64,000 nucleotides of DNA from Fen-999 sp964530115 (GTDB taxonomy: Bacteria; Pseudomonadota; Gammaproteobacteria; Burkholderiales; Rhodocyclaceae): NCBI GenBank assembly GCA_964530115.1, contig CAZGYD010000192.1, forward strand, positions 1 to 64,000. The letters run 5' to 3'. The notes below the pieces were generated by a model, which was given only the letters and a program-made list of their open reading frames with translations, made no database searches and was not told where the DNA came from. Made by a program: the position numbers and the translations under genes. The stretch's first letter is position 1. Each line of letters opens with the position of its first letter. This document shows positions 41,571-50,184 of this stretch, one piece after another.

Positions 41571-44326
41571 GTTGGTATCAGTCAGGAACGGGCGGCCTGC
41601 GTGCGGCGATTGCATGGCGGCTGCTATTCGTCGCCGTTGGTCTCACCTTGTTGTTTGTCGGGCTGGGCGGCTGGTTCCATGGGGAGACGATCGAACACGA
41701 GATTACCCGTGTCGAGCAAATGACGCGGGCACGCTATGTGCGTGAACTCGAGGAACTCGACGCCCACTGGCTTGAGGCGGCCAGGCGTCTGGTGCAGCGC
41801 ATTGAGTTCGCCCGCCTACTCGAGCAGCCGGGCGAGCGCCGCTGGGCACAGCTGGCGATCTTCCTTGCCGCCCAAGGCGACCTCGACGACATCGCCAATC
41901 TCTTCGTGCTCTCGCCGGCCGGACGACTTCTCTTCGCCCAAGGTGCCGATACGCACGGCCTGGTGTCGTCCGGCGCTCTCGGGCGCCTAACACTTCAGGT
42001 CACCCCGGGCGAGAGCGGATTGCGCGCCGGCTGGGTATTTCTCCATGAGCGCACCGACTGGCATCGCGTCATCCGCCTGCCGATCTGGCTCGGCGCCGAT
42101 GGCAGCGGCGAGCTGTTACTGACACGCCCCTTGACCTCCTCGTTATTGGACCGTTTGTCGATGGGCGACACCCGTCTCTTCGTTCTCCGACCCGAGGCAC
42201 GGCCGCTATCGGCCACGCCAGGCGATCTGCCGCTGATCGACCCGATGTCGGCCCAGACGCGGCACGAGATAGCCGGTCATGTCGTCATTCAACTACGCCT
42301 GCCTTGGCCGGGCAAAGAGGCAAATGATCCCGAACTGATCGTCGAGCGCGACATCAGGCATATCGCCGGTCTTGATCGTTTCGCCTTCCTGTCGCTCACT
42401 GCGCTGGCGGCGACGTTATTGGGGGGTTGGCTTGTGCTCGGCCGCTGGTTGGGACGGCTTGGCCAAGACCTTAGCACCTTGCGCGAAGCTGCCGAGTCTT
42501 TCAGCGCCGAGGGCAAAGCGGAACCAGCACGGCAGCGGCTCAAACATGCCAGTGAGCGCAACGACGCCGTTGGTGTCGCAGCCGAGGCCTTGGCCGAGCT
42601 CATGACGATCGCCGAGACACGCGCAACCGAACAACGCGGCTTCGTCGAAACCCTCGCCCTGCTCGACGAGGCGGTCTTCGAACTCGATCGCGACAATCAC
42701 ATCACCAGCGCCAGCGCCGGCTGGGTAAGGCTGTTGCAGGACAATCGTCAGGTGATCGGTCAGCCGCTCACCGATTTTTTTCACGGCGACGATCGCGAGT
42801 CACTCGCCGCTTCCTTGCATGCGCTCGCCACAGGAGAGAAAACTCATGCCAGCTTGCGCCTGCGCCTCGTTCACGATGTTGGTGCCTGGATCGAACTGCG
42901 CCTCGCTCGTGACGATGCCGGCATCGTGCGCGGTGCGCTGCGCGACATCACGCAAATCCACCGCCACGAAAAGCAAATCACCTTCATGGCACTTCACGAC
43001 GCGCTGACCGGGCTGCCCAACCGCGTGTTACTGGAAGAGCGCATTGGTAGCGCCTTGCGCGATGCGCGCCGGGAAAAGCGCAAGGTCGCGGTCGGCTTCA
43101 TTGATCTCGACAATTTCAAGCTGATCAACGACAACTTCGGTCACGAGGTTGGCGACCGGCTACTGATTGCCTTTGCACGCCGAATCACCAGTCTCTTGCG
43201 TGGCAACGATACGCTGGCGCGTTGGGGCGGCGATGAATTCGTGCTGTTGCTACCGAACGTTCAGGGCGAGGACGGCGCGCGCGAAGTGGCTGAGCGACTC
43301 CTCGCCGCGTTGCACGAGCCCTTCGTGATTGAAGTCGGTCGCAATCATGAATCCTTTTCCGCGACGGCGAGCATCGGCTATGCTTTGTTTCCCGACGATA
43401 GCGACACAGCCGAGTCCCTGCTCTCACGTGCCGACCGCGCGATGTTTCTCGCCAAGTCGCGCGGACGCTTCCAGACCTGCAGCTATGCCGATCTGCGCCA
43501 CCGCGACGACGACCGCCGCACCGTCTATCTGCAGAACCGATTGGTGCAAGCCATCGAGCGAGAGCGCGTCGAAGTCTGGTTCCAACCCATCGTGACAACG
43601 GATGGCCGCCTCGTCATGGCCGAGACCCTAGCGCGCTGGCATGACGAATCGAGCGGTGAATGGATCTCGCCCGCCGTATTCATCCCCATCGCGGAAAATT
43701 CCGGGCACATCGGCGAGCTGGGCCGACGCATCTGGAAACATGCCATCGCCGCACTCGCGAAGTGGAAAGCCAGCGGCCATGTTCTCCGGCTCGCCATCAA
43801 CCTGTCGAAACGGCAGCTGGTTGCCGCTTCGTTCTTCGGCGAGCTGCTCGCTGACCTCAAGGCCGCTGGGCTCGCGCCGGCTGATTTGGTGCTCGAAATC
43901 ACCGAGAGCGTCGCGCTGTCCGAGCCCCTGATGCAGGAGCGGCTCCAGCAATTACGAGCAGCAGGATTTGTCTTGGCGCTCGACGATTTCGGTACAAACT
44001 ACTCATCGTTGTCACAGCTTCACAGCATGCCGCTTGGCGAACTGAAGATCGACAAGTCCTTCGTCCAGCGTATCGGAAGCGTCGAGGGACGCGCAATGGT
44101 GGAAACGATCGTCGCCATTGCGCGCACCCTAGGTCTCAAAACCATCGCCGAAGGCGTCGAAGATGCCGAAACAGCCGCCCTGCTCGCCACCGTTGGCGTC
44201 GATTTCCTTCAGGGCTATCACTTCGCTCACCCCTTGCCAGCGGAGAAGTTCGAAAAGGATTGGCTGGCAACCCAACGGGAAGCACCTAAGAATGAGCTTG
44301 AATATCCGGCTGAACATGCTGCATGA
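41567..44326 (+). CDS. Membrane-bound GGDEF-EAL c-di-GMP enzyme with periplasmic sensor
   Basis: A 919-residue inner-membrane protein from GTG 41567. TM1 is at about 15-36 and TM2 at about 272-292 (FAFLSLTALAATLLGGWLVLG), enclosing a periplasmic domain of about 235 residues. A HAMP-like and a PAS region (about 365-470) follow. The GGDEF domain is intact: GGDEF at 554-558 with I-site RGND at 545-548. The EAL domain keeps ETL (Glu686), INLSKRQL, ITES, DDFGTNYS (806-813), KIDKSF, EGVE and QGY, so both making and degrading c-di-GMP are possible. Translational coupling to the binding protein suggests the ligand-loaded binding protein sets the balance. Codon use is less GC-biased than in the flagellar genes. 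Confidence 0.92.
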   Translation: MSWYQSGTGGLRAAIAWRLLFVAVGLTLLFVGLGGWFHGETIEHEITRVEQMTRARYVRELEELDAHWLEAARRLVQRIEFARLLEQPGERRWAQLAIFLAAQGDLDDIANLFVLSPAGRLLFAQGADTHGLVSSGALGRLTLQVTPGESGLRAGWVFLHERTDWHRVIRLPIWLGADGSGELLLTRPLTSSLLDRLSMGDTRLFVLRPEARPLSATPGDLPLIDPMSAQTRHEIAGHVVIQLRLPWPGKEANDPELIVERDIRHIAGLDRFAFLSLTALAATLLGGWLVLGRWLGRLGQDLSTLREAAESFSAEGKAEPARQRLKHASERNDAVGVAAEALAELMTIAETRATEQRGFVETLALLDEAVFELDRDNHITSASAGWVRLLQDNRQVIGQPLTDFFHGDDRESLAASLHALATGEKTHASLRLRLVHDVGAWIELRLARDDAGIVRGALRDITQIHRHEKQITFMALHDALTGLPNRVLLEERIGSALRDARREKRKVAVGFIDLDNFKLINDNFGHEVGDRLLIAFARRITSLLRGNDTLARWGGDEFVLLLPNVQGEDGAREVAERLLAALHEPFVIEVGRNHESFSATASIGYALFPDDSDTAESLLSRADRAMFLAKSRGRFQTCSYADLRHRDDDRRTVYLQNRLVQAIERERVEVWFQPIVTTDGRLVMAETLARWHDESSGEWISPAVFIPIAENSGHIGELGRRIWKHAIAALAKWKASGHVLRLAINLSKRQLVAASFFGELLADLKAAGLAPADLVLEITESVALSEPLMQERLQQLRAAGFVLALDDFGTNYSSLSQLHSMPLGELKIDKSFVQRIGSVEGRAMVETIVAIARTLGLKTIAEGVEDAETAALLATVGVDFLQGYHFAHPLPAEKFEKDWLATQREAPKNELEYPAEHAA

Positions 44327-44447
44327 TGCTTATACGTTGCGTCGAGTATCCTCGAAATGGATGTAGGTGCGTTTGGCAATGCCCCGACGCCTCAAACCGT
44401 CGCACGACCCAACACTTTATAATTTTATGGACGAGACGATTATGTGC

Positions 44448-44474
44448 TCAAGTATCGCCGCCGGGGTCCGTTAA
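44448..44474 (+). promoter_or_regulatory. Sigma-28 (FliA) promoter of flgMN
   Basis: TCAAGTAT at 44448-44455, an 11-bp spacer and TCCGTTAA at 44467-44474, six of eight matches in each box to TAAAGTTT-N11-GCCGATAA. The start point would be about 32 bp before the flgM GTG. The rest of the 44327-44512 gap has an AT-rich patch (TTTATAATTTTATGG, about 44416) that could be a second, vegetative -10. Confidence 0.75.
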
Positions 44475-44512
44475 GCCAGCGAGACGCACTGTGCGGATGC
44501 AAAGGAATCTAC

Positions 44513-44812
44513 GTGAAGATCAACAACACCATCAATTCGGTCGGCAACGCCAGCGCGCCGGAACGCACGAGGACCGCTGCGCCCGCCCCGCAGAGCCCTT
44601 CTGTCCAGGCGGGTGAAAAGGTGGAACTCTCGTCGCTCTCGGCAGCCCTGCAACAGGCTTCCGCGCTCTCGTCGCAGGATCCGGTCGCCGACGCCGCGAA
44701 AGTGGCCGAGATCAAGCAGGCCATCGCCGAAGGCCGCTTCAAGGTCGATACCGACCGCGTCGCCGAGGGCCTGCTGCAAAGCGTGCGCGAGATGCTCTCG
44801 CGGCAGCGTTAG
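44513..44812 (+). CDS. flgM: Anti-sigma-28 factor FlgM
   Basis: A 99-residue protein from GTG 44513 (VKINNTINSVG), with AAAGGA upstream. The N-terminal half is disordered; the C-terminal half is the FliA-binding region (EKVELSSLSAALQQASAL, DAAKVAEIKQAIAEGRFKVDTDRVAEGLLQSVREML). FlgM holds FliA until the hook is complete and is then exported. Its own sigma-28 promoter closes a negative feedback loop. Confidence 0.95.
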   Translation: MKINNTINSVGNASAPERTRTAAPAPQSPSVQAGEKVELSSLSAALQQASALSSQDPVADAAKVAEIKQAIAEGRFKVDTDRVAEGLLQSVREMLSRQR

Positions 44813-44829
44813 CCGGCAATCTTCCAGCC

Positions 44830-45309
44830 GTGGTGCCGACGCCCCGCGCGGCCACCCTCGCCGATTTGCTCGCCCAGGAACTGGGCCTGCTCCAGAATTT
44901 CGTCGTCCTCCTGCGCGAGGAGGAAGCACTGCTCACCCGCCGCGAGGCGGGCCGTCTCACTCAACTCGCCACCGAAAAATCCACGCTCGCCGAACGACTG
45001 GCGGCACTCGCCGCCGCCCGCGAAACCGAGCTTTCTGCGCGTGGCCTGCCTGGCGGCCGGGCGGGCATGGACCTCTGGGTAAACTCCCCGGAAGGCGCAT
45101 CGAGCCGCCGGCACTGGGAACAGCTTCTCGTCCTCGCCGCCGACGCCAAGATGCTCAACGAGACCAATGGCAAATTGATCGCGCTCCAGCTCGATTACAA
45201 CCAGCAGGCGCTCAACGCCATCATGGCCGCCGCGGACAAGGCGGCCACCTACGGCCCCGACGGCCAGCAGAAAGGCGGCGGCATCGGCCGCTCGCTCGGC
45301 TCGGCCTGA
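44830..45309 (+). CDS. flgN: Export chaperone FlgN
   Basis: A 159-residue helical chaperone for FlgK and FlgL. It has the FlgN pattern (LAQELGLLQNFVVLLREEEALLTRREAGRLTQLATEKSTLAERL) and the C-terminal LIALQLDYNQQALNAIM. GTG 44830 or GTG 44833 is the start; a weak copy of the dispersed repeat (CAGCCGTGGTGCCGACGCC) covers it. It lies 17 bp after flgM. Confidence 0.93.
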   Translation: MVPTPRAATLADLLAQELGLLQNFVVLLREEEALLTRREAGRLTQLATEKSTLAERLAALAAARETELSARGLPGGRAGMDLWVNSPEGASSRRHWEQLLVLAADAKMLNETNGKLIALQLDYNQQALNAIMAAADKAATYGPDGQQKGGGIGRSLGSA

Positions 45310-45315
45310 CGCCTT

Positions 45316-45516
45316 TCACTTCCTGAACAACCAGAGGATCAGGGTCAGCGCGAGCGAGACCAGGATCGATGTCGTCAGCGGCAAGTGGAAGCTGAACCCC
45401 TCCCGCTCGACGTGGATGTCGCCGGGCAGGCGGCCGAAGGGCAATCGGGAAAGCCAGGGCCAGAAGAGACCGGCGATGACAAGCACGATGCCGAGAATGA
45501 CGAGGAAGCGCTGCAT
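45316..45516 (-). CDS. DUF2905 small membrane protein
   Basis: A 66-residue protein with two membrane helices (VILGIVLVIAGLFWPWL and TSILVSLALTLILWLF) separated by the family signature GRLPGDIHVEREGFSFHLPL. The function is unknown. It lies 11 bp downstream of motB and converges with flgN, so it is probably transcribed with motAB; a role in motility is not established. Confidence 0.92.
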   Translation of the reverse strand: MQRFLVILGIVLVIAGLFWPWLSRLPFGRLPGDIHVEREGFSFHLPLTTSILVSLALTLILWLFRK

Positions 45517-45527
45517 CCCCGACTCGC

Positions 45528-46304
45528 TCAGGGCAGCCTGACCTCGACCGGATTGTCCGGCACGCGCGACTCGATGGTGATGGCGACCCGGCGGTTGCGG
45601 GCGCGGCCTTCCGGCGTCGCGTTGTCGTCGACCGGCCGCTGGTCGGCGTAACCCGTGGCCGTCAGCCGCCGCGGATCGACGCCGTTGTCGACGAACAGCC
45701 GCACGACGCTCGATGCGCGCATGCCCGAGAGTTCCCAGTTGGACGGAAACATCGGCGTGTTGATCGGCGTATTGTCGGTGTGCCCCTCGACGGTCACCGG
45801 GAAATCGGTCGTCGCCAGGATGCGTGCCACCGCGGTCAGCGCCTGCACCGCGCCCGGATCGAGCCGCGCGTCGCCCGGCGCGAAGAGCACGCTGGCGTTG
45901 ATGTCGACGGTGACGCCGAGCGCCCCTTCGGTGATGCGCACCTGGCCCTCCTTGACCAGCGGTGCCAGCGCCTCGCGGATCTCTTTGGCCATGTTGCGCA
46001 GGCGTTCCTTCTTCACGCGCTGCGTCTCGTCGGTCTTGAGCTGCGGCGTCGGCTTGCGCAGCGGGATGGCGATCGGCACCGGCGCGTTGGGATTGATGGC
46101 GACCTGGGCGCCCGAGGCGCTGCCCGGGATGTGACGGAAGGCCGAAGACAGGGTGTCCGACAGGATGCGGTACTTGCCTTCGTTCACCTGCGAGATCGCG
46201 TACATGACGACGAAGAAGGCGAACAGCAGGGTGATGAAATCGGCGTAGGAGACGAGCCAGCGCTCGTGGTTCTCGTGCTCCTCTTCGCTGCGTCGTCTGG
46301 CCAT
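45528..46304 (-). CDS. motB: Flagellar stator protein MotB
   Basis: A 258-residue stator subunit with one TM near the N-terminus (SYADFITLLFAFFVVMYAIS) holding the proton-binding Asp in YADF, and a C-terminal OmpA-like peptidoglycan-binding domain (VEGHTDNTPI, NWELSGMRASSVVRLFVDNG, GYADQRPVDDNATPEGRARNRRVAITI). It is shorter than E. coli MotB (308). It lies 11 bp after motA. Confidence 0.95.
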   Translation of the reverse strand: MARRRSEEEHENHERWLVSYADFITLLFAFFVVMYAISQVNEGKYRILSDTLSSAFRHIPGSASGAQVAINPNAPVPIAIPLRKPTPQLKTDETQRVKKERLRNMAKEIREALAPLVKEGQVRITEGALGVTVDINASVLFAPGDARLDPGAVQALTAVARILATTDFPVTVEGHTDNTPINTPMFPSNWELSGMRASSVVRLFVDNGVDPRRLTATGYADQRPVDDNATPEGRARNRRVAITIESRVPDNPVEVRLP

Positions 46305-46315
46305 CGTCGTCCGGG

Positions 46316-47056
46316 TCAGACGAAAAAGCCCTTCAAGCGGCTTTCGATGATGCGCGGATTGTCGCCGTTGGCGATGCCGACGAGGCCGTCGACGTACATC
46401 TCGCGGACGGCGACGAGCGACTGGACATGGGCGAGCAGCTTCTTCGCCATCGGCAGGAAGATCAGGTTGGCCGAGCCGACGCCGTAGATCGTCGCCACGA
46501 AGGCGACGGCGATGCCGCTGCCGAGCCGCGCCGGATCGGAGAGGTTTTCCATCACGTGGATGAGGCCCATCACGGCTCCGAGGATGCCGATGGTCGGCGC
46601 GTAGCCGCCGGCCGATTCCCAGATCTTCGCCGCCTGCTTCATCCGCGTCTCGTAGGCACCGATCTCCACTTCGAGCACGGAGCGCAGATCGTCGGGTTCC
46701 GCGCCGTCGACGAGCAGCTGCAGCCCGCGGCGGACGAACGGGTCGGCGACGGCGGGAATCTGCGCCTCGAGCGCGAGCAGCCCCTCCTTGCGCGCGATCT
46801 GGCTCCAGCCGACCACCTGGGCGATCAGCGCTTCGGGGACGATGCGCGGCGGACTGAACACCCAGCGCGCCAAGCGCACACCGAGCCGGAAGACCGGCAG
46901 CGGGCTTTGCAGCATCACGGCGCCGAGCGTGCCACCGATGACGATGAAGAAGGCCGTGGGTTGCAGCAGCGAGGCGACGTGTCCGCCTTCGAGGATCTGG
47001 CCGACGACGATGGCCAGGACGCCGACGAGCAGCCCGAGGATGCTGATCTTGTCCAC
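46316..47056 (-). CDS. motA: Flagellar stator protein MotA (MotC-like)
   Basis: A 246-residue, four-TM stator subunit starting at GTG 47056. Features are SILGLLVGVLAIVVGQILEGG, AFFIVIGGTLGAVML and ESAGGYAPTIGILGAVMGLIHVMENLSDPARLGSGIAVAFVATIYGVGSAN (proline and channel-lining residues intact). The short length and absence of the long E. coli-type loop place it with the MotC/PomA-like branch. Ten bp separate it from fliA. Confidence 0.94.
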   Translation of the reverse strand: MDKISILGLLVGVLAIVVGQILEGGHVASLLQPTAFFIVIGGTLGAVMLQSPLPVFRLGVRLARWVFSPPRIVPEALIAQVVGWSQIARKEGLLALEAQIPAVADPFVRRGLQLLVDGAEPDDLRSVLEVEIGAYETRMKQAAKIWESAGGYAPTIGILGAVMGLIHVMENLSDPARLGSGIAVAFVATIYGVGSANLIFLPMAKKLLAHVQSLVAVREMYVDGLVGIANGDNPRIIESRLKGFFV

Positions 47057-47065
47057 GCGGCCCGC

Positions 47066-47833
47066 CTATGCCCCGGGACGGGCCTTCGGCTTGCGGCCGC
47101 GCCGCTTGGCGACCGGCGCCGCCTCGCCCATCTGCGTCGCCGCGCGCAGGCGGGCGATCGCCTGGCTGTGCAGCTGGCAGACGCGCGATTCGGTGACGCC
47201 GAGGATCTCGCCGATCTCCTTGAGGTTGAGGTCTTCGTCGTAATAGAGCGCCATGACCGTCTTCTCGCGCTCGGGCAGCGCCTCGATACCTTTCAGCAAC
47301 GCCCGCTTCATGTCCTGGTCCTCGAGCACGGCGAGCGGATCGAGCTCGGGCGAGGCGACGTTGCGGTCGAGATAGTCGTCGTCCTGGTCGCCGGCGAGGT
47401 CTTCGAGATAGACGAGCTGATGGCCGCGGGCGTCCTGCAACAGACGCTGATAGTCGGCGAGCGACATGTCGAGGCTCGCCGCGAGTTCGCCCTCGGTCGG
47501 CGCGCGGCCGTGCTGGTGTTCGAGCCGGTGGATGGCTTCCTCGACGCGGCGCATTTCACGCCTGACACCGCGCGGCACCCAGTCGTTCTCGCGCAGACCG
47601 TCGAGCATGGCGCCGCGGATGCGCTGGACGGCATAGGTTTCGAACTGGGCGCCCATGCCGTCCTCGAAGCGGTTGATCGCGTCGAGCAGGCCGATCATGC
47701 CGTTCTGGACGAGGTCCTCGGCCTGGACGCTGGCAGGCAGCTTGGCCATGAGCTGGAAGGCGAGCCGCTTGACCAGCTGGGCATACTGCCGAACGAGTTG
47801 TTCCTTGTCCTGGGAGCCCTGAGCGGTGTACAT
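47066..47833 (-). CDS. fliA: Flagellar sigma factor sigma-28
   Basis: A 255-residue RNA polymerase sigma factor. Regions 2 (LPASVQAEDLVQNGMIGLLDAINRFE, QFETYAVQRIRGAMLDGLR), 3 and 4 (LPEREKTVMALYYDEDLNLKEIGEILGVTESRVCQLHSQAIARLR) are complete, with a basic C-terminal extension (KRRGRKPKARPG). It recognises the sigma-28 boxes before fliC and flgM in this window and is held by FlgM. Confidence 0.97.
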   Translation of the reverse strand: MYTAQGSQDKEQLVRQYAQLVKRLAFQLMAKLPASVQAEDLVQNGMIGLLDAINRFEDGMGAQFETYAVQRIRGAMLDGLRENDWVPRGVRREMRRVEEAIHRLEHQHGRAPTEGELAASLDMSLADYQRLLQDARGHQLVYLEDLAGDQDDDYLDRNVASPELDPLAVLEDQDMKRALLKGIEALPEREKTVMALYYDEDLNLKEIGEILGVTESRVCQLHSQAIARLRAATQMGEAAPVAKRRGRKPKARPGA

Positions 47834-47867
47834 GGCTGTCTGTCCGGGTTTGCGCAGCCTCGGCCAA

Positions 47868-48692
47868 CTATAGCATCGAATCGGCGAGGGCCGCCCGTGC
47901 CGTTGTCATCGTCGGCAGAGCCGATGGTACCTCTTCGGCCGGGTCATCGATGGCCGGCGGCAGGCCGTGGATCAGGGCCTCGGCGAGGTTGCCGGTCACC
48001 GGTGCCGCCGCGGCGCCAAGCCATTCGAGGCGGACCCCGAGGTGTTCGCGGGCAACGCGGCGCATGTTGCCAAACACCGCGCGCGCCTCCTCGGCCGAGC
48101 GGGCGCGGGTCACCGCGACGTGAAAGATTCCGCGGCCGTGGTCGTGGGCGATGCGCTTGACGAGCGCATAGGCGTGCGTGATCGCCGCGGCCTGTGCCGC
48201 AACCACCACGACCATGTGCCGCGCCATGGCCGCCACGGGCGAGAGCAGCCCGCCGCGCCGGCTCGCACAGTCGATGAGGACGAACGCGGCGCCTTGCTGC
48301 ATCTCGCGCAGGGCGGCGGCCAGCCGCCTGATAGCGGGCTCGCCCGCGCGGTCGAGCTCGCGCGCCGCGCGCGAAGCCGGAACGATGCGCACCAGCGGCG
48401 CCGCGTCGACCACCACCTGGGCAAGGCTGCGGTCGCCCCGGGCGACGTTGAACAGATCGCCACGGGCAGCGAGGCCGAAGGCGGCGAGCGCATTGTCGGG
48501 CGCCGGGTTCTCGTCGACGATGACTACACCATGACCCGCCGAAGCGAGCGCCACCGCCGTCTGCACGACCAGCGCGCCGCGTCCGGAGGTCTCGCGGCCG
48601 GAGGCGAACGCGACCACCTGCGGCGACCGGCTTCCGAACAGCCGGCGCAGGCCGTCGGCCTGGTCTCCACGCCAGAGCCGATGCTCAGCCAA
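47868..48692 (-). CDS. flhG: FlhG/FleN-like MinD-family protein with degenerate Walker A
   Basis: A 274-residue protein at the flhG locus after flhF (8-bp overlap). It starts with the FlhG-type DQADGLRRLF motif that, in FlhG, activates FlhF GTPase. The deviant Walker A should read SGKGGVGKT but reads SGRETSGRGAL, so both signature lysines are missing; the A' box is VVIVDENPAPDNAL where DADLGLAN is usual. The fold otherwise follows MinD/ParA (VLIDCASRR, switch region). It may bind nucleotide poorly or be a pseudo-ATPase still able to control flagellar number through FlhF. Confidence 0.85.
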   Translation of the reverse strand: MAEHRLWRGDQADGLRRLFGSRSPQVVAFASGRETSGRGALVVQTAVALASAGHGVVIVDENPAPDNALAAFGLAARGDLFNVARGDRSLAQVVVDAAPLVRIVPASRAARELDRAGEPAIRRLAAALREMQQGAAFVLIDCASRRGGLLSPVAAMARHMVVVVAAQAAAITHAYALVKRIAHDHGRGIFHVAVTRARSAEEARAVFGNMRRVAREHLGVRLEWLGAAAAPVTGNLAEALIHGLPPAIDDPAEEVPSALPTMTTARAALADSML

Positions 48693-50184
48693 GATTCGCT
48701 CCCAGCGGCGAGGCGGCCTTCGACTGCTGAGCGAGCAGCATGCCCACCTCGTCGCCCTTCAAGCGGTGGGGTGAATGCTCGGGCGGCAGACGGAAGGCGC
48801 GATGGAGCAGGTAGTTGCGGTTGGGCAGGTGGAGATCCTCGGGCACACGCTGGCCGTTGGCGATGTAGGCAAGCAGCAGGCCGTGACGGACGAGGACATC
48901 GAGAGCCGGCCCGAGCGAGGCCGCTTCATCGACCTTGGTGAGGATGCAGCCGGCCAGGTCGTCGCCGGAATAGGCGCGGACGACATCGTCCAGGGTATCG
49001 CCGCGGGCGCCGGCATTGAGCAGCAGCAGCCGGCGGACCTGGCCCGCCCGCGCGAGCATCGCCGCCTGCTCGGCGACCATGCGGTCGCGCTGGCTCATGC
49101 CCACGGTGTCGATGAGGATCATGTGCTTGTCGCGCAGGTCGACCAAGGTGCGCCGCAGATCCTCGCTGTCGCGGACGACGTGCACCGGCACGCCGAGGAT
49201 GCGGCCGTAGATGCGCAATTGTTCGTGCGCGCCGATCCGGTAGCCGTCGGTGGTGAGCAGTGCCAGCCGGTCGGCGCCATAGCGGACGACACAGCGTGCG
49301 GCGAGCTTGGCCGTGGTCGTGGTCTTGCCGACGCCCGTGGGGCCGACGAGGGCGAAGACGCCGCCTTCCTCGATGAAGTCGTTCTCGGCGGTGAGGGTGC
49401 GCAGGCGCCGGTTGACGGCGTTGGCGAGCCACTTCCGGCCGTCGGCGGCAACGAGCGTCTGCGGCAGCTCGTCGATCAGTCGCCGCGCCAGCGCGCTGGA
49501 AAAGCCGGCATCGAGCAATTCGCCGAGCAGCATCGCCTGCGTCGGGCTCTGGCGCGACAACTCGCCCCAGGCAAACCCGGCCAGCTGCCGTTCGAGCAGG
49601 GCCTTGATCGTCTGCATCTCGCTCATCAGCTGAGCCACCTGGGGCTCGACGGACGGGGTGGCGGCCGCCGACGGCGACGGGCCACGAGGCTGCGCTTCGT
49701 CCTGCGGCCCGCCGCGGACCGCCGCTTCCCGGCGGCTGGCCTCCTCGCCGAAACTCAGCCGTGGTAACACGCCAGCCTCGTCGGCCGCCGCCCGGAGCGT
49801 GGCGGCAACGGTCTCTGCCGAGGGGATTTGCCGTTCGTCGCGCGGCGGCAGCGGCCGCAGGCGCGGCCGGGCCTCATCCCGATCGACGACGGGCGGCTGC
49901 CAGGGCCGGAACGGCACCTGCGCCTGCGCCTTGGCCGAGAGACTCACGGTGTAGTCGGCCTCGTCGGCGCCGGCCGCCGGCGGACGCGGAGTTTGCCGCG
50001 GCGTGCCGCCTGGCGCCTTCGCCGCGACTTCGAGCGCATCGAGGCTGTCCGGCGACATGGCCGTGATTTCGACGCCCTCCGGCACGGACTTGTTGGCGAC
50101 GACGATGGCATCCGGTCCCAACGCCTCCTTGACGCGGCGCAGGGCCTCGCGGGCAGTGGGAGCGACGAAGCGCTTGATGGTCAT
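48685..50184 (-). CDS. flhF: Flagellar biosynthesis GTPase FlhF
   Basis: A 499-residue SRP-family GTPase that places the flagellum at the pole. An N-terminal basic domain (MTIKRFVAPTAREALRRVKEALGPDAIVVANK), a long Pro/Ala-rich linker, an N-domain and the G domain with GPTGVGKTTTTAKLAAR, DTVGMSQRD, and TKVDEAASLG are present. A dispersed repeat encodes GVLPRLSF in the linker. It overlaps flhA by 4 bp. Confidence 0.95.
   Translation of the reverse strand: MTIKRFVAPTAREALRRVKEALGPDAIVVANKSVPEGVEITAMSPDSLDALEVAAKAPGGTPRQTPRPPAAGADEADYTVSLSAKAQAQVPFRPWQPPVVDRDEARPRLRPLPPRDERQIPSAETVAATLRAAADEAGVLPRLSFGEEASRREAAVRGGPQDEAQPRGPSPSAAATPSVEPQVAQLMSEMQTIKALLERQLAGFAWGELSRQSPTQAMLLGELLDAGFSSALARRLIDELPQTLVAADGRKWLANAVNRRLRTLTAENDFIEEGGVFALVGPTGVGKTTTTAKLAARCVVRYGADRLALLTTDGYRIGAHEQLRIYGRILGVPVHVVRDSEDLRRTLVDLRDKHMILIDTVGMSQRDRMVAEQAAMLARAGQVRRLLLLNAGARGDTLDDVVRAYSGDDLAGCILTKVDEAASLGPALDVLVRHGLLLAYIANGQRVPEDLHLPNRNYLLHRAFRLPPEHSPHRLKGDEVGMLLAQQSKAASPLGANLG
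49748..49775 (-). repeat. Dispersed 28-bp repeat, copy 9 (inside flhF)
   Basis: The minus strand reads CTGGCGTGTTACCACGGCTG then AGTTTCGG, one base off consensus, in the same orientation as flhF. It is read as AGVLPRLSFGEE in the unstructured linker. Confidence 0.8.
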
